The translations under genes were made by a program, and so were the position numbers. DNA of 64,000 nt from Geoalkalibacter subterraneus (GTDB taxonomy: Bacteria > Desulfobacterota > Desulfuromonadia > Desulfuromonadales > Geoalkalibacteraceae): the NCBI RefSeq assembly GCF_000827125.1, contig NZ_CP010311.1, positions 558,001 to 622,000 of the forward strand, read 5' to 3'. This document shows positions 26,325 to 33,642 of this stretch, one piece after another (the stretch's first letter is position 1; each line of letters starts with the position of its first letter). Under the pieces are notes generated by a model. The model did not search any database and was not told the DNA's origin. It saw nothing but the letters and a program-made list of their open reading frames with translations.

Positions 26325-26383
26325 TTAAAGGGTTTTCTCTGCGTCTTAGATATTCTCTCTCCGCCTCAGCGTTGAAAAAATAA
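26325..26383 (+). repeat. Partial GAG-rich intergenic repeat (copy 2)
   Basis: The gap between nikQ and nikO holds ttttctctgcgtc, a short break, ctctctccgcctcagcgttgaa. This resembles the right arm of the repeat at 12660-12767. The other arm is not evident. Confidence 0.45.
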
Positions 26384-26384
26384 C

Positions 26385-27317
26385 TCAACCCCCCAGATAG
26401 AACCGATCAACCCCCAGCAGCACCGCTCCCAACAGAATCCAGAAGGTTGCCTTGAGCCAGTCTCCTGCTGAGGAGCGAAAGCGATGCAGTTCCTGGAACG
26501 TGCCGTCGTAGCCGCGTGCCTGCATGGCGTCATAGACGCGATAGGTGCGCTCAAAGCCACGCACGAACAACATGCCGAGAAAATTGCCGGTCACGCGCAG
26601 CGTTTCCATATTGGTCCTCTTGCGAAAACCGCGCACCTTCATCCCCGTTGCCATGCGGCGCGTTTCCTCCAGGACGACGAAAATGTACCGGTGCGCCAGA
26701 TGAATCATGCGGGTGATCTTGTCGGGAACACCCAGCCGGGTGAGCCCTTCAAGCGTGACAGACAGGGGCGCGGTAGCCAGCAGGGGCTCCATCAGCAGGG
26801 CGACTGCAAAGGCTTTGCAGCAGATCGTCAGCGCCAGCGCCGCACCGCGCAGGTTGAAGGAAATCCCCTCCATGCCTGTAAAAACGACAAGCGTATCCTC
26901 TGGCTGGGTGGGGACGGTCAGGGGCATAATGACGATGAACATGACCAGAAAACCCGACATGGCGAGCAGACGGCGAAGGGTCCGATGAAACGGCAGGCGT
27001 GCAAGTGGTACACAGATCAGGGCCAAAAGCATCGCCGCGGATGCCGCGGGCAGGGAGCGAACGGCCACAACGAAAAAGGCGAATGTGATCAGGGAAACCA
27101 GCTTGAAGCGCACATCCCAGAGGTGAAAAAATGATCGGTTGGATGCGTTGTTGTCGAGTTGGGGGATGGACCAGTCGCGATCAGTGCGGCTGCCGTTGCT
27201 GCGCTCGCCACGGCGTACCCACCAGGCCAGCAGAGCCCATCCGGCCATCAGTCCCGCCGCCATAGCGGCCAGCACGGAGCTCGGCAGGATGATCGTGGCG
27301 CCGGGTGTGATATTCAT
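26385..27317 (-). CDS. nikQ: Nickel ECF transporter transmembrane (T) component
   Basis: The 310-residue T protein couples ATPase movement to the substrate-binding component. Two arginine-containing coupling motifs are present: GMKVRGFRKRTN at about residue 225 and MQARGYDG at about residue 272. About five to six membrane helices form the usual CbiQ/NikQ core. An additional N-terminal helix (about 12-34) precedes a charged linker (WWVRRGERSNGSRTDRDW). Such an added helix is not part of the minimal CbiQ fold and may replace an NikN-like partner. The start overlaps the nikM stop by 4 bases. Confidence 0.9.
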   Translation of the reverse strand: MNITPGATIILPSSVLAAMAAGLMAGWALLAWWVRRGERSNGSRTDRDWSIPQLDNNASNRSFFHLWDVRFKLVSLITFAFFVVAVRSLPAASAAMLLALICVPLARLPFHRTLRRLLAMSGFLVMFIVIMPLTVPTQPEDTLVVFTGMEGISFNLRGAALALTICCKAFAVALLMEPLLATAPLSVTLEGLTRLGVPDKITRMIHLAHRYIFVVLEETRRMATGMKVRGFRKRTNMETLRVTGNFLGMLFVRGFERTYRVYDAMQARGYDGTFQELHRFRSSAGDWLKATFWILLGAVLLGVDRFYLGG

Positions 27318-27940
27318 GAAGCCTCTGCGGAAAAGGGAGTGGAACCCGCACGCAGCAGTTCAGGTTTAACCCGCAGCAGAAAGGATACGGTAAAGGCGCT
27401 GACCGCGCCTTCTATCGCGATTACCGGCAGATGAGCCAGAAGAGCGAGGCGGGCGACGCCGGAGAAATCCTCCCCTCCGGTGGTCAACAGAAGCGCCAGA
27501 AGCAGCGCAGAGAGCACCGTGCCGCCGCCACCGGCCAGGGCGGCAGCCAGCATGTGGCGTTTCGGCCCATGTCCTTTGAGTTTCTGGAAGGCAAAACCGC
27601 ATGCCAGGGCCGGTACCCCCATCATCAGGGTGTTGGCGCCAAGAGCGGTCAGCCCGCCGAATTGAAAAAGCAGACTCTGCAGCAGCAGGCCGATAGCAAT
27701 CGCGAGAAAGGAAGAGGGCCCGAGCAGAACCCCGACCAGCCCTGGAATCAGCATATGGACACTGGTTGGCCCCAGCGGCACGTGAATCAGGGAGGCAACG
27801 AAAAAGGTCGCGGTGATGACCGCCACTTTCGGCAGGTCTTTTTCTCCGGTCCGTCGCACGCTCCACGCGGCGATGGCTACGGATGCCACGGCGCATCCCA
27901 GGGTGACGCCGACCGGCAGGACTCCATCGGAAATATGCAT
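27314..27940 (-). CDS. nikM: Nickel ECF transporter substrate-binding (S) component
   Basis: The 208-residue membrane protein begins MHISDGVLP. In CbiM/NikM proteins the free N-terminus and His2 are metal ligands, together with a later histidine; LIHVPLGPTSVHML here supplies candidates. About six to seven membrane helices are visible, with glycine-rich loops such as FQFGGLTALGANTL. GGGAG stands before the ATG. Cobalt-specific CbiM looks similar; the NikR-like operator upstream and the nikK/nikL neighbours argue for nickel. Confidence 0.92.
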   Translation of the reverse strand: MHISDGVLPVGVTLGCAVASVAIAAWSVRRTGEKDLPKVAVITATFFVASLIHVPLGPTSVHMLIPGLVGVLLGPSSFLAIAIGLLLQSLLFQFGGLTALGANTLMMGVPALACGFAFQKLKGHGPKRHMLAAALAGGGGTVLSALLLALLLTTGGEDFSGVARLALLAHLPVIAIEGAVSAFTVSFLLRVKPELLRAGSTPFSAEAS

Positions 27941-27946
27941 GAGGCT

Positions 27947-28264
27947 CTACTCCCGCCGCCGCTCGCGGCGCCCGGCCACAAAAAAGGCTACTCCGAAAAG
28001 ACCCAGGATATAACCGATGCCGCTGAAGATCTCTTCTGCTCCCGGCTTCTCAAGCTCCTGGCGCAGTGCGGCGACCTCCCGGTGCAACCGGCGCAAATCG
28101 CGCTCCATCTGCGCGTGACTTTCTTCAAACGCGGCCAGCATTTGATCGCAGCTCTCACCGGCAGCGCAAGCTCTCTCACCGGCAGCGCAAGCTCTCTCGC
28201 CGGGGGCGCAGACAAGGAGAAAAAAAATCGCCAAGGCAGTCAATCGACGTTTCCATCTTGCCAT
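27947..28264 (-). CDS. Small membrane protein of the nickel operon, unknown family
   Basis: A 105-residue protein with an N-terminal hydrophobic signal or anchor (LTALAIFFLLVCAPG). Two and a half copies of a Cys-containing heptapeptide follow (GERACAA), then a charged coiled-coil stretch (AFEESHAQMERDLRRLHREVA, about 45-70) and a C-terminal helix ending in RRERRRE. I do not recognise the family. It lies between nikL and nikM with gaps of 5 and 6 bases, and GGAG precedes the start, so it is clearly part of the operon. It could be an accessory subunit like CbiN/NikN, but no sequence motif proves this. Confidence 0.75.
   Translation of the reverse strand: MARWKRRLTALAIFFLLVCAPGERACAAGERACAAGESCDQMLAAFEESHAQMERDLRRLHREVAALRQELEKPGAEEIFSGIGYILGLFGVAFFVAGRRERRRE
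28150..28212 (-). repeat. 21-bp tandem repeat within the small nickel-operon gene
   Basis: Three imperfect copies of ctctctcaccggcagcgcaag occur back to back on the plus strand. The first two are nearly identical over 19 bases and the third is diverged. The copies encode the GERACAA heptapeptides. Confidence 0.75.
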
Positions 28265-28269
28265 AGGAC

Positions 28270-28608
28270 TTATTCTCCAAAGGTGGATTTTTTCAATTTG
28301 AAGCGGGTTTTATGGCCCATCCCGGCATCGAGAATAATGACCAGATCCTCTTTTTTTGGAATCGCGAACGAGAACAGCCCCTCCTTATTGGTGCGGCCTT
28401 CAAGCAGAGCTTCTTCGTTCGAGTCGACCACGGTGATTTTGCCGTCTTCAACGGCCCGCCCGTCAGGGAAATAGCTTTCGGTGTAGACCGTGACGCCTTC
28501 GATATAGGCAAAGATATTGACCTTGTGAGCAAGGGCTGTGCCGGCCTGCAGGGTGAAGAGCACAATCATGCTCAACAGCAGGAGCAGCTTGGGGGATTTA
28601 ATGGTCAT
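28270..28608 (-). CDS. nikL: NikL-like periplasmic component of the nickel transporter
   Basis: A 112-residue protein with a signal peptide ending TALAHKVN, so the mature form starts with or near a histidine, as in many metal-handling proteins. The body is a small beta-sandwich of the carboxypeptidase-regulatory or DUF4198 style: FAYIEGVTVYTESYFPDG, then NKEGLFSFAIP. NikKLMQO systems carry a NikL of this type, of unknown precise function. I chose the internal ATG because GAGG precedes it and it gives a clean signal peptide. An upstream ATG (28632) would add eight residues. Confidence 0.7.
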   Translation of the reverse strand: MTIKSPKLLLLLSMIVLFTLQAGTALAHKVNIFAYIEGVTVYTESYFPDGRAVEDGKITVVDSNEEALLEGRTNKEGLFSFAIPKKEDLVIILDAGMGHKTRFKLKKSTFGE

Positions 28609-28640
28609 GATGGATCCTCTATTTTTGGTCAAGAGCTTGA

Positions 28641-28787
28641 ACCACGGAGAGCACAGAGAGCACAGAGAAAAACCGAGAAGCAGATCGGAGTGTAAGATTG
28701 CTTGGGAGAAAACTGAACCCTATGAAGTTCATGTTTTTCAAAATCTCTGTGGACTCTCTTTTTATCTCTGTTTTTTACCTTTGTGGT
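28641..28787 (+). repeat. Imperfect palindromic GAG-rich intergenic repeat (copy 3)
   Basis: The left arm accacggagagcacagagag continues to about 28672; the right arm (about 28738-28787) ends acctttgtggt and contains tctctgtggactctc. The arms are roughly inverse complements, separated by about 65 bases. The element fills the gap between nikK and nikL. Confidence 0.6.
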
Positions 28788-28808
28788 AAAAGCGTTTTTG
28801 TCGATTGG

Positions 28809-29603
28809 TTATTTCATCTCCCGCGTATGCACCCAGTAGACCGCGCCGATTTCGACTTCCTTCTGTTCCCCTTCATGCTCCAGGGTCCAGTCCGCCAGGC
28901 TGAGGGCGGAGAATCCCCACCAGCCGGCGCGCGGCATGGCATAGTGGAAGACACCGTCGGCATCGGACTTGATCACCTGGGTGACAAAGGCGTCAGCGGG
29001 TGCGGTGATCCATTGGGGGTTGTCGGGCGATTCATTCAGATATTCCACTTCGATCTCGGCGAAAGGGACGGGCTGCCCGTCGCGCAGGACGCGGCCGGAG
29101 AAGAGGTTGCCGCTCCACAGGCCATAGGGGCGGGTCAGGGGGACGATCTCTGTTTCGAGCCCAACCGGCTCATCCCACCCTTGCTGCAGACCGTAAGCGT
29201 TGACGCAGACCTTGGTGTAGTGGACGATGAAAAGATCTTCCGCCGGCTCCCAGTAAGGGGTTGGCTCCATGTAGAAGGTGTAGTCTCCGGGACGCTTGAG
29301 GGTTGTCTCGGCGACCCAGAAAGTGAAGTCTTCCTCCTGGTCGGCGCTTTTGCCGCGGACTGCAGAGAGGGCCGGGAGCAGATCTGCTTTTACACCGTCA
29401 TGCAGCACCCCGAAAACCCGGGGCCCGGCCATCTCCATGTAGTGACCTTCCATGGGATGGATGAACTTGGCTGCAAGCTTCAGGAAAGGGCCGCTGTCGG
29501 AGGTAACGAGGGGTGAAGAGGGGATTATGGCGCCGAAATGGGCCCCGGCGGAGGTGCACAGGACGAACAGCAGGGCGGCTGTGGAGAGAAGAAGCCGAAT
29601 CAT
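28809..29603 (-). CDS. nikK: DUF4198 periplasmic nickel-uptake protein (NikK-like)
   Basis: A 264-residue exported protein. The signal peptide ([21 protein letters not shown]) is followed by AHFGAIIPS, placing a histidine at the mature N-terminus. DUF4198 proteins share AHFxxxxP at the start and a conserved later section; here [13 protein letters not shown] and [26 protein letters not shown] are visible. NikK-type DUF4198 genes accompany nickel ECF transporters in deltaproteobacteria. It is the first gene of the operon, 75 bases after the predicted NikR site, with AAGGGAG before the ATG. Probable role: periplasmic metal capture and delivery to NikM. Confidence 0.8.
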   Translation of the reverse strand: MIRLLLSTAALLFVLCTSAGAHFGAIIPSSPLVTSDSGPFLKLAAKFIHPMEGHYMEMAGPRVFGVLHDGVKADLLPALSAVRGKSADQEEDFTFWVAETTLKRPGDYTFYMEPTPYWEPAEDLFIVHYTKVCVNAYGLQQGWDEPVGLETEIVPLTRPYGLWSGNLFSGRVLRDGQPVPFAEIEVEYLNESPDNPQWITAPADAFVTQVIKSDADGVFHYAMPRAGWWGFSALSLADWTLEHEGEQKEVEIGAVYWVHTREMK

Positions 29604-29677
29604 GTCAGGTCGCTCCCTTGAAAAAAAGTCATGACAGGATCATGTAAAAGGTGCTCTTTGAAAGGGATGGAATATGT

Positions 29678-29705
29678 TTGCTACCGAAATGCGTTTTAGT
29701 AGCAC
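29678..29705 (-). promoter_or_regulatory. Predicted NikR operator of the nickel operon
   Basis: TTGCTAC, 14 bases, GTAGCAC: a 6-7 bp inverted repeat with the 14-base spacing of deltaproteobacterial NikR sites, for which GTGTTAC-N14-GTAACAC has been proposed. It sits immediately downstream of the -10 of a strong promoter, so binding would block transcription. nikR itself lies 3.4 kb away. Confidence 0.75.
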
Positions 29706-29709
29706 GGAC

Positions 29710-29738
29710 AACATAGAAAGAGACTCAACAATTGTCAA
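29710..29738 (-). promoter_or_regulatory. Sigma-70 promoter of the nickel operon
   Basis: On the minus strand TTGACA and TATGTT are separated by exactly 17 bases. The consensus -35 is perfect. The nikK start is about 107 bases downstream. Confidence 0.75.
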
Positions 29739-29835
29739 GTTTCAAGCGAACCGGGGCGAAAAGATGAGGGTATTTTCAGGTTTTCTGATTATTGCTCCGG
29801 AGCAGGGCGCCCCGGATGGCTGGGCCGACGGGATG

Positions 29836-30531
29836 TTACAGGCCGCGTAGGGAGACTTGGGCGGCGTATTGGGAAGCGATTTCTTCAAAGCGGCGCAGTG
29901 TCGCGGCACTGTGGGCGCTGCGCTTGCGCCAGTCGGGTGCCAGGGCGTGCTCGGGCACGAACTGCTGCAGAATCCAAAGCGGTGCGCCCTGCAGCAGCTT
30001 GCCGAGTTGATGGAGGTCGGGTTCTTCGATCAACCCCGGCACGCAGGTGGTGCGCAATTCGTAATCGATGGTTCCGCTGCGCAGCAGCTCGATCGATTGG
30101 GGCAGAAGCTCGAGATCGACCGGAGCCCGATGCAGTTCATTGTAGCGTCCAGGAGCCGTCTTGAGATCCAGGGCGACGTAGTCTACCAGGCTTTCGTTCA
30201 TCAACTGCTCAAGCACCGCGGGAGCGAGGCCGTTGGTATCAAGTTTGATCAGCAGGTCGAGTTCCCTGATGCGGGCGAGAAACGCCGGCAGTTCCGGATC
30301 GAGGGTTGGTTCGCCGCCGGAGATCACTACACCGTCGATGAACTTGCGTCGATCTTCGATCTCGCGCAGAAGGGTATCGGCTGGATAATCGGGATGATCC
30401 TCGGGGGTGAGAACCAGGGAACCGTTGTGACAGAACGGACAGGTGAGGTTGCAACCGCCGTAAAAAACGAGGGAAGCGATCCTGCCCGGATAATCGAGCA
30501 GGCTCGTTCCCTGAAATCCTTTAATGCCCAT
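29836..30531 (-). CDS. nrdG: Anaerobic ribonucleotide reductase activating protein (radical SAM)
   Basis: This 231-residue activase generates the glycyl radical of class III ribonucleotide reductase from S-adenosylmethionine. The cluster motif CNLTCPFCHN (C-x3-C-x2-C) is near residue 27, followed by VVISGGEPTL. The N-terminus GIKGFQGTSLLDYPGRIAS is characteristic. It follows the 48-aa glycyl-radical gene by 8 bases, so reductase, radical peptide and activase form one transcription unit. The N-terminal start has little Shine-Dalgarno support and may be coupled to the upstream stop. Confidence 0.92.
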   Translation of the reverse strand: MGIKGFQGTSLLDYPGRIASLVFYGGCNLTCPFCHNGSLVLTPEDHPDYPADTLLREIEDRRKFIDGVVISGGEPTLDPELPAFLARIRELDLLIKLDTNGLAPAVLEQLMNESLVDYVALDLKTAPGRYNELHRAPVDLELLPQSIELLRSGTIDYELRTTCVPGLIEEPDLHQLGKLLQGAPLWILQQFVPEHALAPDWRKRSAHSAATLRRFEEIASQYAAQVSLRGL

Positions 30532-30539
30532 GGCCAGTG

Positions 30540-30686
30540 TCAGTTCCGGCCCTGGCCGTGCTCGACCAGGAACTCGCGGCGATCCTTGAACTCTTCTTTC
30601 TTGCCCTTGTTCCATTGCTGTACGGGGCGGAAGAAACCGCAGACGCGGGAGTAAACTTCAACTTTTGCTTCACATTTGCTGCTCAT
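30540..30686 (-). CDS. Separate glycyl-radical peptide of class III ribonucleotide reductase
   Basis: A 48-residue product with an excellent AGGAGG Shine-Dalgarno. Its sequence is the missing C-terminus of NrdD: KCEAKVEVYSRVCGFFRPV, then QWNKGKKEEFKDRREF. The RVCGFF segment matches the RVCGYL glycyl-radical loop of E. coli NrdD, so Gly17 is the expected radical site. Cys5 matches the last zinc-ligand cysteine before EVYSR in single-chain enzymes. The large nrdD gene stops 26 bases upstream in a different frame and lacks this loop. Readthrough cannot join them, so this looks like a genuine two-polypeptide split rather than a sequencing error. Whether such splits are catalogued I cannot verify here. 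Confidence 0.88.
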   Translation of the reverse strand: MSSKCEAKVEVYSRVCGFFRPVQQWNKGKKEEFKDRREFLVEHGQGRN

Positions 30687-30712
30687 TGGACTCCTCCTGT
30701 GGGTGAGACGGT

Positions 30713-32698
30713 TCAGGCCGCCTCGTGATCATGGTAAGGGCACTCGAAATGTTCGCCGGGGATGTAGCCATGCTCGGGGCAGATGGTAAATGTCGGCGTA
30801 ATGGTGAAATAGGGCAGATGGAAATTCTCGGCGATGCGCCGCGCCAAGAGTCGCGCGCTGCGCCAGTCCTCGAGGCGTTCACCGAGGAAGCCGTGAAAGA
30901 CGGTGCCGCCGGTGTAGCAGGTCTGCAGGGCATCCTGGTGACGCAGGGCCTGAAAAATATCGTCGGTGCTGCCTACCGGCAGCTGGGTGCTGTTGGTGTA
31001 GTAGGGCTGGTCATCGCCAGCGGCATGGATTTCGGGAAAACGCTCGCGGTCGGCGCGTGCCAGGCGGAAACTGGTGCCTTCACCCGGCGTGGCTTCCAGG
31101 TTGTAGAGGTGACCTGTCTGGTCCTGGTAGCTTTCGAGCTTGCCGCGCATGAACTCCAGGGTTTCCTCCGCCAGCTTGTTGCCCGCGCCGGTGGTGATGT
31201 CGCGCCCGACGAGGTTGACACAGGCTTCATTCATGCCGATCAGGCCGATGGTGGAGAAGTGGTTGTCCCAGTGGCTGCCGGAGCGCTCCTGAATTCCCTG
31301 CAGGTAGAAGCGGCTGTAGGGATAGAGGCCGTGCTCGGTGAAGCGCTCGAGTTGCTTGCGCTTGATCTCAAGGGAATCGCGGGCGATATCCATCAACTCG
31401 CCGATGCGGGCGAAAAAGGCCTCTTTGTTTTCGGCCTGGTGGGCGGCGCGGGGCAGGTTGATGGTCACCACACCGATGGAGCCGGTCAGCGGGTTGCTGC
31501 CGAACAGACCGCCGCCGCGACGGCGCAGTTCGCGATTGTCGAGCCGCAGGCGGCAGCACATGGAGCGCGCATCCTCGGGGCTCATATCGGAATTGATAAA
31601 GTTGCTGAAGTAGGGGATTCCGTACTTGGCGGTCATCTCCCAGATCGGCTCGAAACGGATGCTGTCCCAGTCGAGGTCGCGAGTCAGGTTGTAGGTGGGG
31701 ATCGGGAACGAGAAAATGCGCCCCGAGGAATCCCCCTCCATCATCACTTCGCAGAAGGCACGGTTGAACAGGTCCATCTCCTCCTGGAATTCGCCGTAGA
31801 CCGAATCCATGAGCTGTCCGCCGATCACCACGGCCTCCTCGGCCATGCCCGCCGGGGGCGACATGTCCATGGTGACGTTGGTGAACGGAGTCTGGAAGCC
31901 GACCCGGGTGGGGACGTTCATGTTGAAGATGAACTCCTGCATGGCCTGCTTGACGTCCTTGTATTTCAGTCCGTCATAGCGGATGAACGGCGCCAGCAGG
32001 GTGTCGAAGTTGGCGAACGCCTGCGCGCCTGCCGCTTCCCCCTGCAGGGTGTAGAAGAAATTGACCACCTGCCCGAGGGCGGTGCGGAAATGTTTCGCCG
32101 GGGCGCTCTGCACCTTGCCGTAGGCGCCGGTGAATCCTTTGAGCAGCAGATCCTTCAGGTCCCAGCCGCAGCAGTAGACCGAGAGCATGCCGAGGTCGTG
32201 AATGTGGAAATCCGCTTCGCGATGGGGCGCGGCGATGTATTCGGGGTAGATCTTGTTGAGCCAGTAATTGCTGGTGATATTGCTGGCGATATGATTGTTG
32301 AGTCCCTGCAGGGAGTAGCCCATGTTGGCGTTTTCGTTGACCCGCCAGTCCTCCTGGGCCAGGTAGCTGTCGATGGACTCGACCGACTCGCGCATGAATT
32401 CGCGCGTGCGGCGCAGCGATTCGTGCTGACGGCGATAGAGGATATAGGCTTTGGCGACCTGGGCGTGGCCGTTTTCGATCAGGATCTTTTCCACCAGGTC
32501 CTGAACGTTTTCGACTGTGGGGACGCGATCGTCCTTGTAGATCACCTCAAGGATGCCGACCACCTGGCGTGCAATATCCGCGGGGCGCTCCATGTCCGTG
32601 CCGCCCACGGCCCTCACCGCTTTGCAGAGTGCTTCAACGATCTTGTCCTGTTCGAACGCGACCACGCGCCCGTCGCGTTTGCGGATGAAAGGTACCAT
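30713..32698 (-). CDS. nrdD: Class III (anaerobic) ribonucleoside-triphosphate reductase, large chain without the radical loop
   Basis: This enzyme reduces ribonucleotides for DNA synthesis without oxygen. Residues 3-95 form an ATP-cone regulatory domain (VPFIRKRDGRVVAFEQDKI). The barrel follows with NMNVPTRVGFQTPFTNVT, SMCCRLRLDNR and GSIGVVTINLPR. The chain ends CPEHGYIPGEHFECPYHDHE: zinc-site residues are present, but the final CPxC cysteine is replaced and the RVCGYL loop that carries the glycyl radical is absent. That loop is on the 48-aa product downstream. The 661-residue length is close to a normal NrdD minus its tail. GGGGG precedes the start. Confidence 0.94.
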   Translation of the reverse strand: MVPFIRKRDGRVVAFEQDKIVEALCKAVRAVGGTDMERPADIARQVVGILEVIYKDDRVPTVENVQDLVEKILIENGHAQVAKAYILYRRQHESLRRTREFMRESVESIDSYLAQEDWRVNENANMGYSLQGLNNHIASNITSNYWLNKIYPEYIAAPHREADFHIHDLGMLSVYCCGWDLKDLLLKGFTGAYGKVQSAPAKHFRTALGQVVNFFYTLQGEAAGAQAFANFDTLLAPFIRYDGLKYKDVKQAMQEFIFNMNVPTRVGFQTPFTNVTMDMSPPAGMAEEAVVIGGQLMDSVYGEFQEEMDLFNRAFCEVMMEGDSSGRIFSFPIPTYNLTRDLDWDSIRFEPIWEMTAKYGIPYFSNFINSDMSPEDARSMCCRLRLDNRELRRRGGGLFGSNPLTGSIGVVTINLPRAAHQAENKEAFFARIGELMDIARDSLEIKRKQLERFTEHGLYPYSRFYLQGIQERSGSHWDNHFSTIGLIGMNEACVNLVGRDITTGAGNKLAEETLEFMRGKLESYQDQTGHLYNLEATPGEGTSFRLARADRERFPEIHAAGDDQPYYTNSTQLPVGSTDDIFQALRHQDALQTCYTGGTVFHGFLGERLEDWRSARLLARRIAENFHLPYFTITPTFTICPEHGYIPGEHFECPYHDHEAA

Positions 32699-32780
32699 GA
32701 GTTTTCCCCCTCTTGTCGAAATTTGCACGCCTGTCTGCCACGATAATTCATGCAGCCGACGGCGTCTGAAACCGAAATTG

Positions 32781-32808
32781 AATTTAGCATAGAGATGGAC
32801 GCAGTCAA
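32781..32808 (-). promoter_or_regulatory. Candidate promoter of the nrdD operon
   Basis: TTGACT and TAAATT lie 16 bases apart on the minus strand, with an extended TGC before the -10. The leader to nrdD would be about 75 bases. Confidence 0.55.
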
Positions 32809-32816
32809 GGCAAAAA

Positions 32817-32832
32817 GCCCAATATGTAGATT
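32817..32832 (-). promoter_or_regulatory. NrdR box, proximal
   Basis: GCCCAATATGTAGATT matches 11 of 16 positions of the NrdR consensus (ACACWATATATWGTGT), 8 bases upstream of the -35. It is the weaker of a pair whose starts are exactly 32 bases apart, the usual three-helical-turn spacing. Confidence 0.6.
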
Positions 32833-32848
32833 AAAATTATCGGCCGCA

Positions 32849-32864
32849 ACACCATATATTGTGA
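32849..32864 (-). promoter_or_regulatory. NrdR box, distal
   Basis: ACACCATATATTGTGA matches 14 of 16 positions of the palindromic NrdR consensus. NrdR is an ATP-cone repressor of ribonucleotide reductase genes. The remainder of the 396-base gap (32699-33094) holds one DnaA-box-like 9-mer (TGTGGATAA at 32882) but no gene. Confidence 0.8.
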
Positions 32865-33094
32865 TCAGCCGGTGGACAGGTTGTGGATAAGCAGAGGATG
32901 AAAAAGACGGGTCGGCCCCTGCAACCCCTCCTCTGGCCGCGCTTGACCGCAATAAGGGAGCATGCTAGACAGTTTTTCAACTCGACCCGTTTTCCCCTGT
33001 ATGCGTTGCTGTATTCGGTTGCCCGACTCTCAGGTCTTGCCGGATGACCAGGAGGGGCAGGAAACAGGTTTTCATCTTACTCCTGGAGGACCCT

Positions 33095-33514
33095 ATGGCT
33101 GAAACCACCCGCTTCGGCATTTCCATCGACGAACGTCTGCTGCAGCAGTTCGACGAGCTCATCGAAAGCAAAGGGTATGACAATCGCTCCGAAGCGATTC
33201 GCGACCTGATCCGTAATGCCCTTGTGGAGCAGCAGTGGTCCGGTGATGACGAGGAAACCGTGGGAACGGTGACCCTGGTCTACGATCACCACACCCGCGA
33301 CCTGGCGGACAAACTCACCGAGCACCAGCATTCGCACCATGAGGCGGTGATCTCGACCCTGCATGTGCACCTCGACGCGCATCACTGCCTGGAAGTGGTT
33401 GTGGTCAAAGGTCGCACGTTGAAGGTGCGCCGTCTGGCCGATGAGTTGATCGGCACCAAAGGGGTCAAGCACGGCAAGCTGGTGACCTCTACCACAGGAA
33501 AAGGCTTGCAGTGA
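33095..33514 (+). CDS. nikR: Nickel-responsive transcriptional regulator NikR
   Basis: A 139-residue protein with an N-terminal ribbon-helix-helix domain ([20 protein letters not shown], then [11 protein letters not shown]) and a C-terminal ACT-like nickel-binding domain. The nickel ligands are recognisable: His in [14 protein letters not shown] and the Cys of HHCLEV, equivalent to His76, His87, His89 and Cys95 of E. coli NikR. CTGGAGGA precedes the ATG. A matching palindrome stands before nikK. I see no clear copy of that palindrome in front of nikR itself. Confidence 0.93.
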   Translation: MAETTRFGISIDERLLQQFDELIESKGYDNRSEAIRDLIRNALVEQQWSGDDEETVGTVTLVYDHHTRDLADKLTEHQHSHHEAVISTLHVHLDAHHCLEVVVVKGRTLKVRRLADELIGTKGVKHGKLVTSTTGKGLQ

Positions 33515-33559
33515 ACTCAGTGTGGCGGCGTGTTGCGACAGAAAAAGTCGCATTGATGG

Positions 33560-33591
33560 CTTCGCCCCCTGTCATAAGGCAGGGAGCGAAG
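33560..33591. terminator. Strong hairpin between convergent nikR and cytochrome genes
   Basis: cttcgccccctg against cagggagcgaag gives 11 of 12 paired bases with an 8-base loop. A second stem, tgcgac/gtcgca (33534-33552), lies just before it. T-runs are lacking, so it may act as a bidirectional structural terminator or be part of a repeat. Confidence 0.45.
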
Positions 33592-33642
33592 CTGAAGCGA
33601 AGGGGTCGTGCGGGTCGAAGATGAACGGAGGGGCGGAACAGA

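Noticed and set aside
30687-30715. Stop-codon readthrough or selenocysteine joining nrdD to the 48-aa frame
   Set aside because: The frames differ and the small gene has its own strong ribosome-binding site; the bases between encode nothing conserved.
30725-32746. A 673-codon open frame on the strand opposite nrdD
   Set aside because: No family features, no start signal; a shadow produced by GC-rich codon use opposite a strongly recognisable enzyme.
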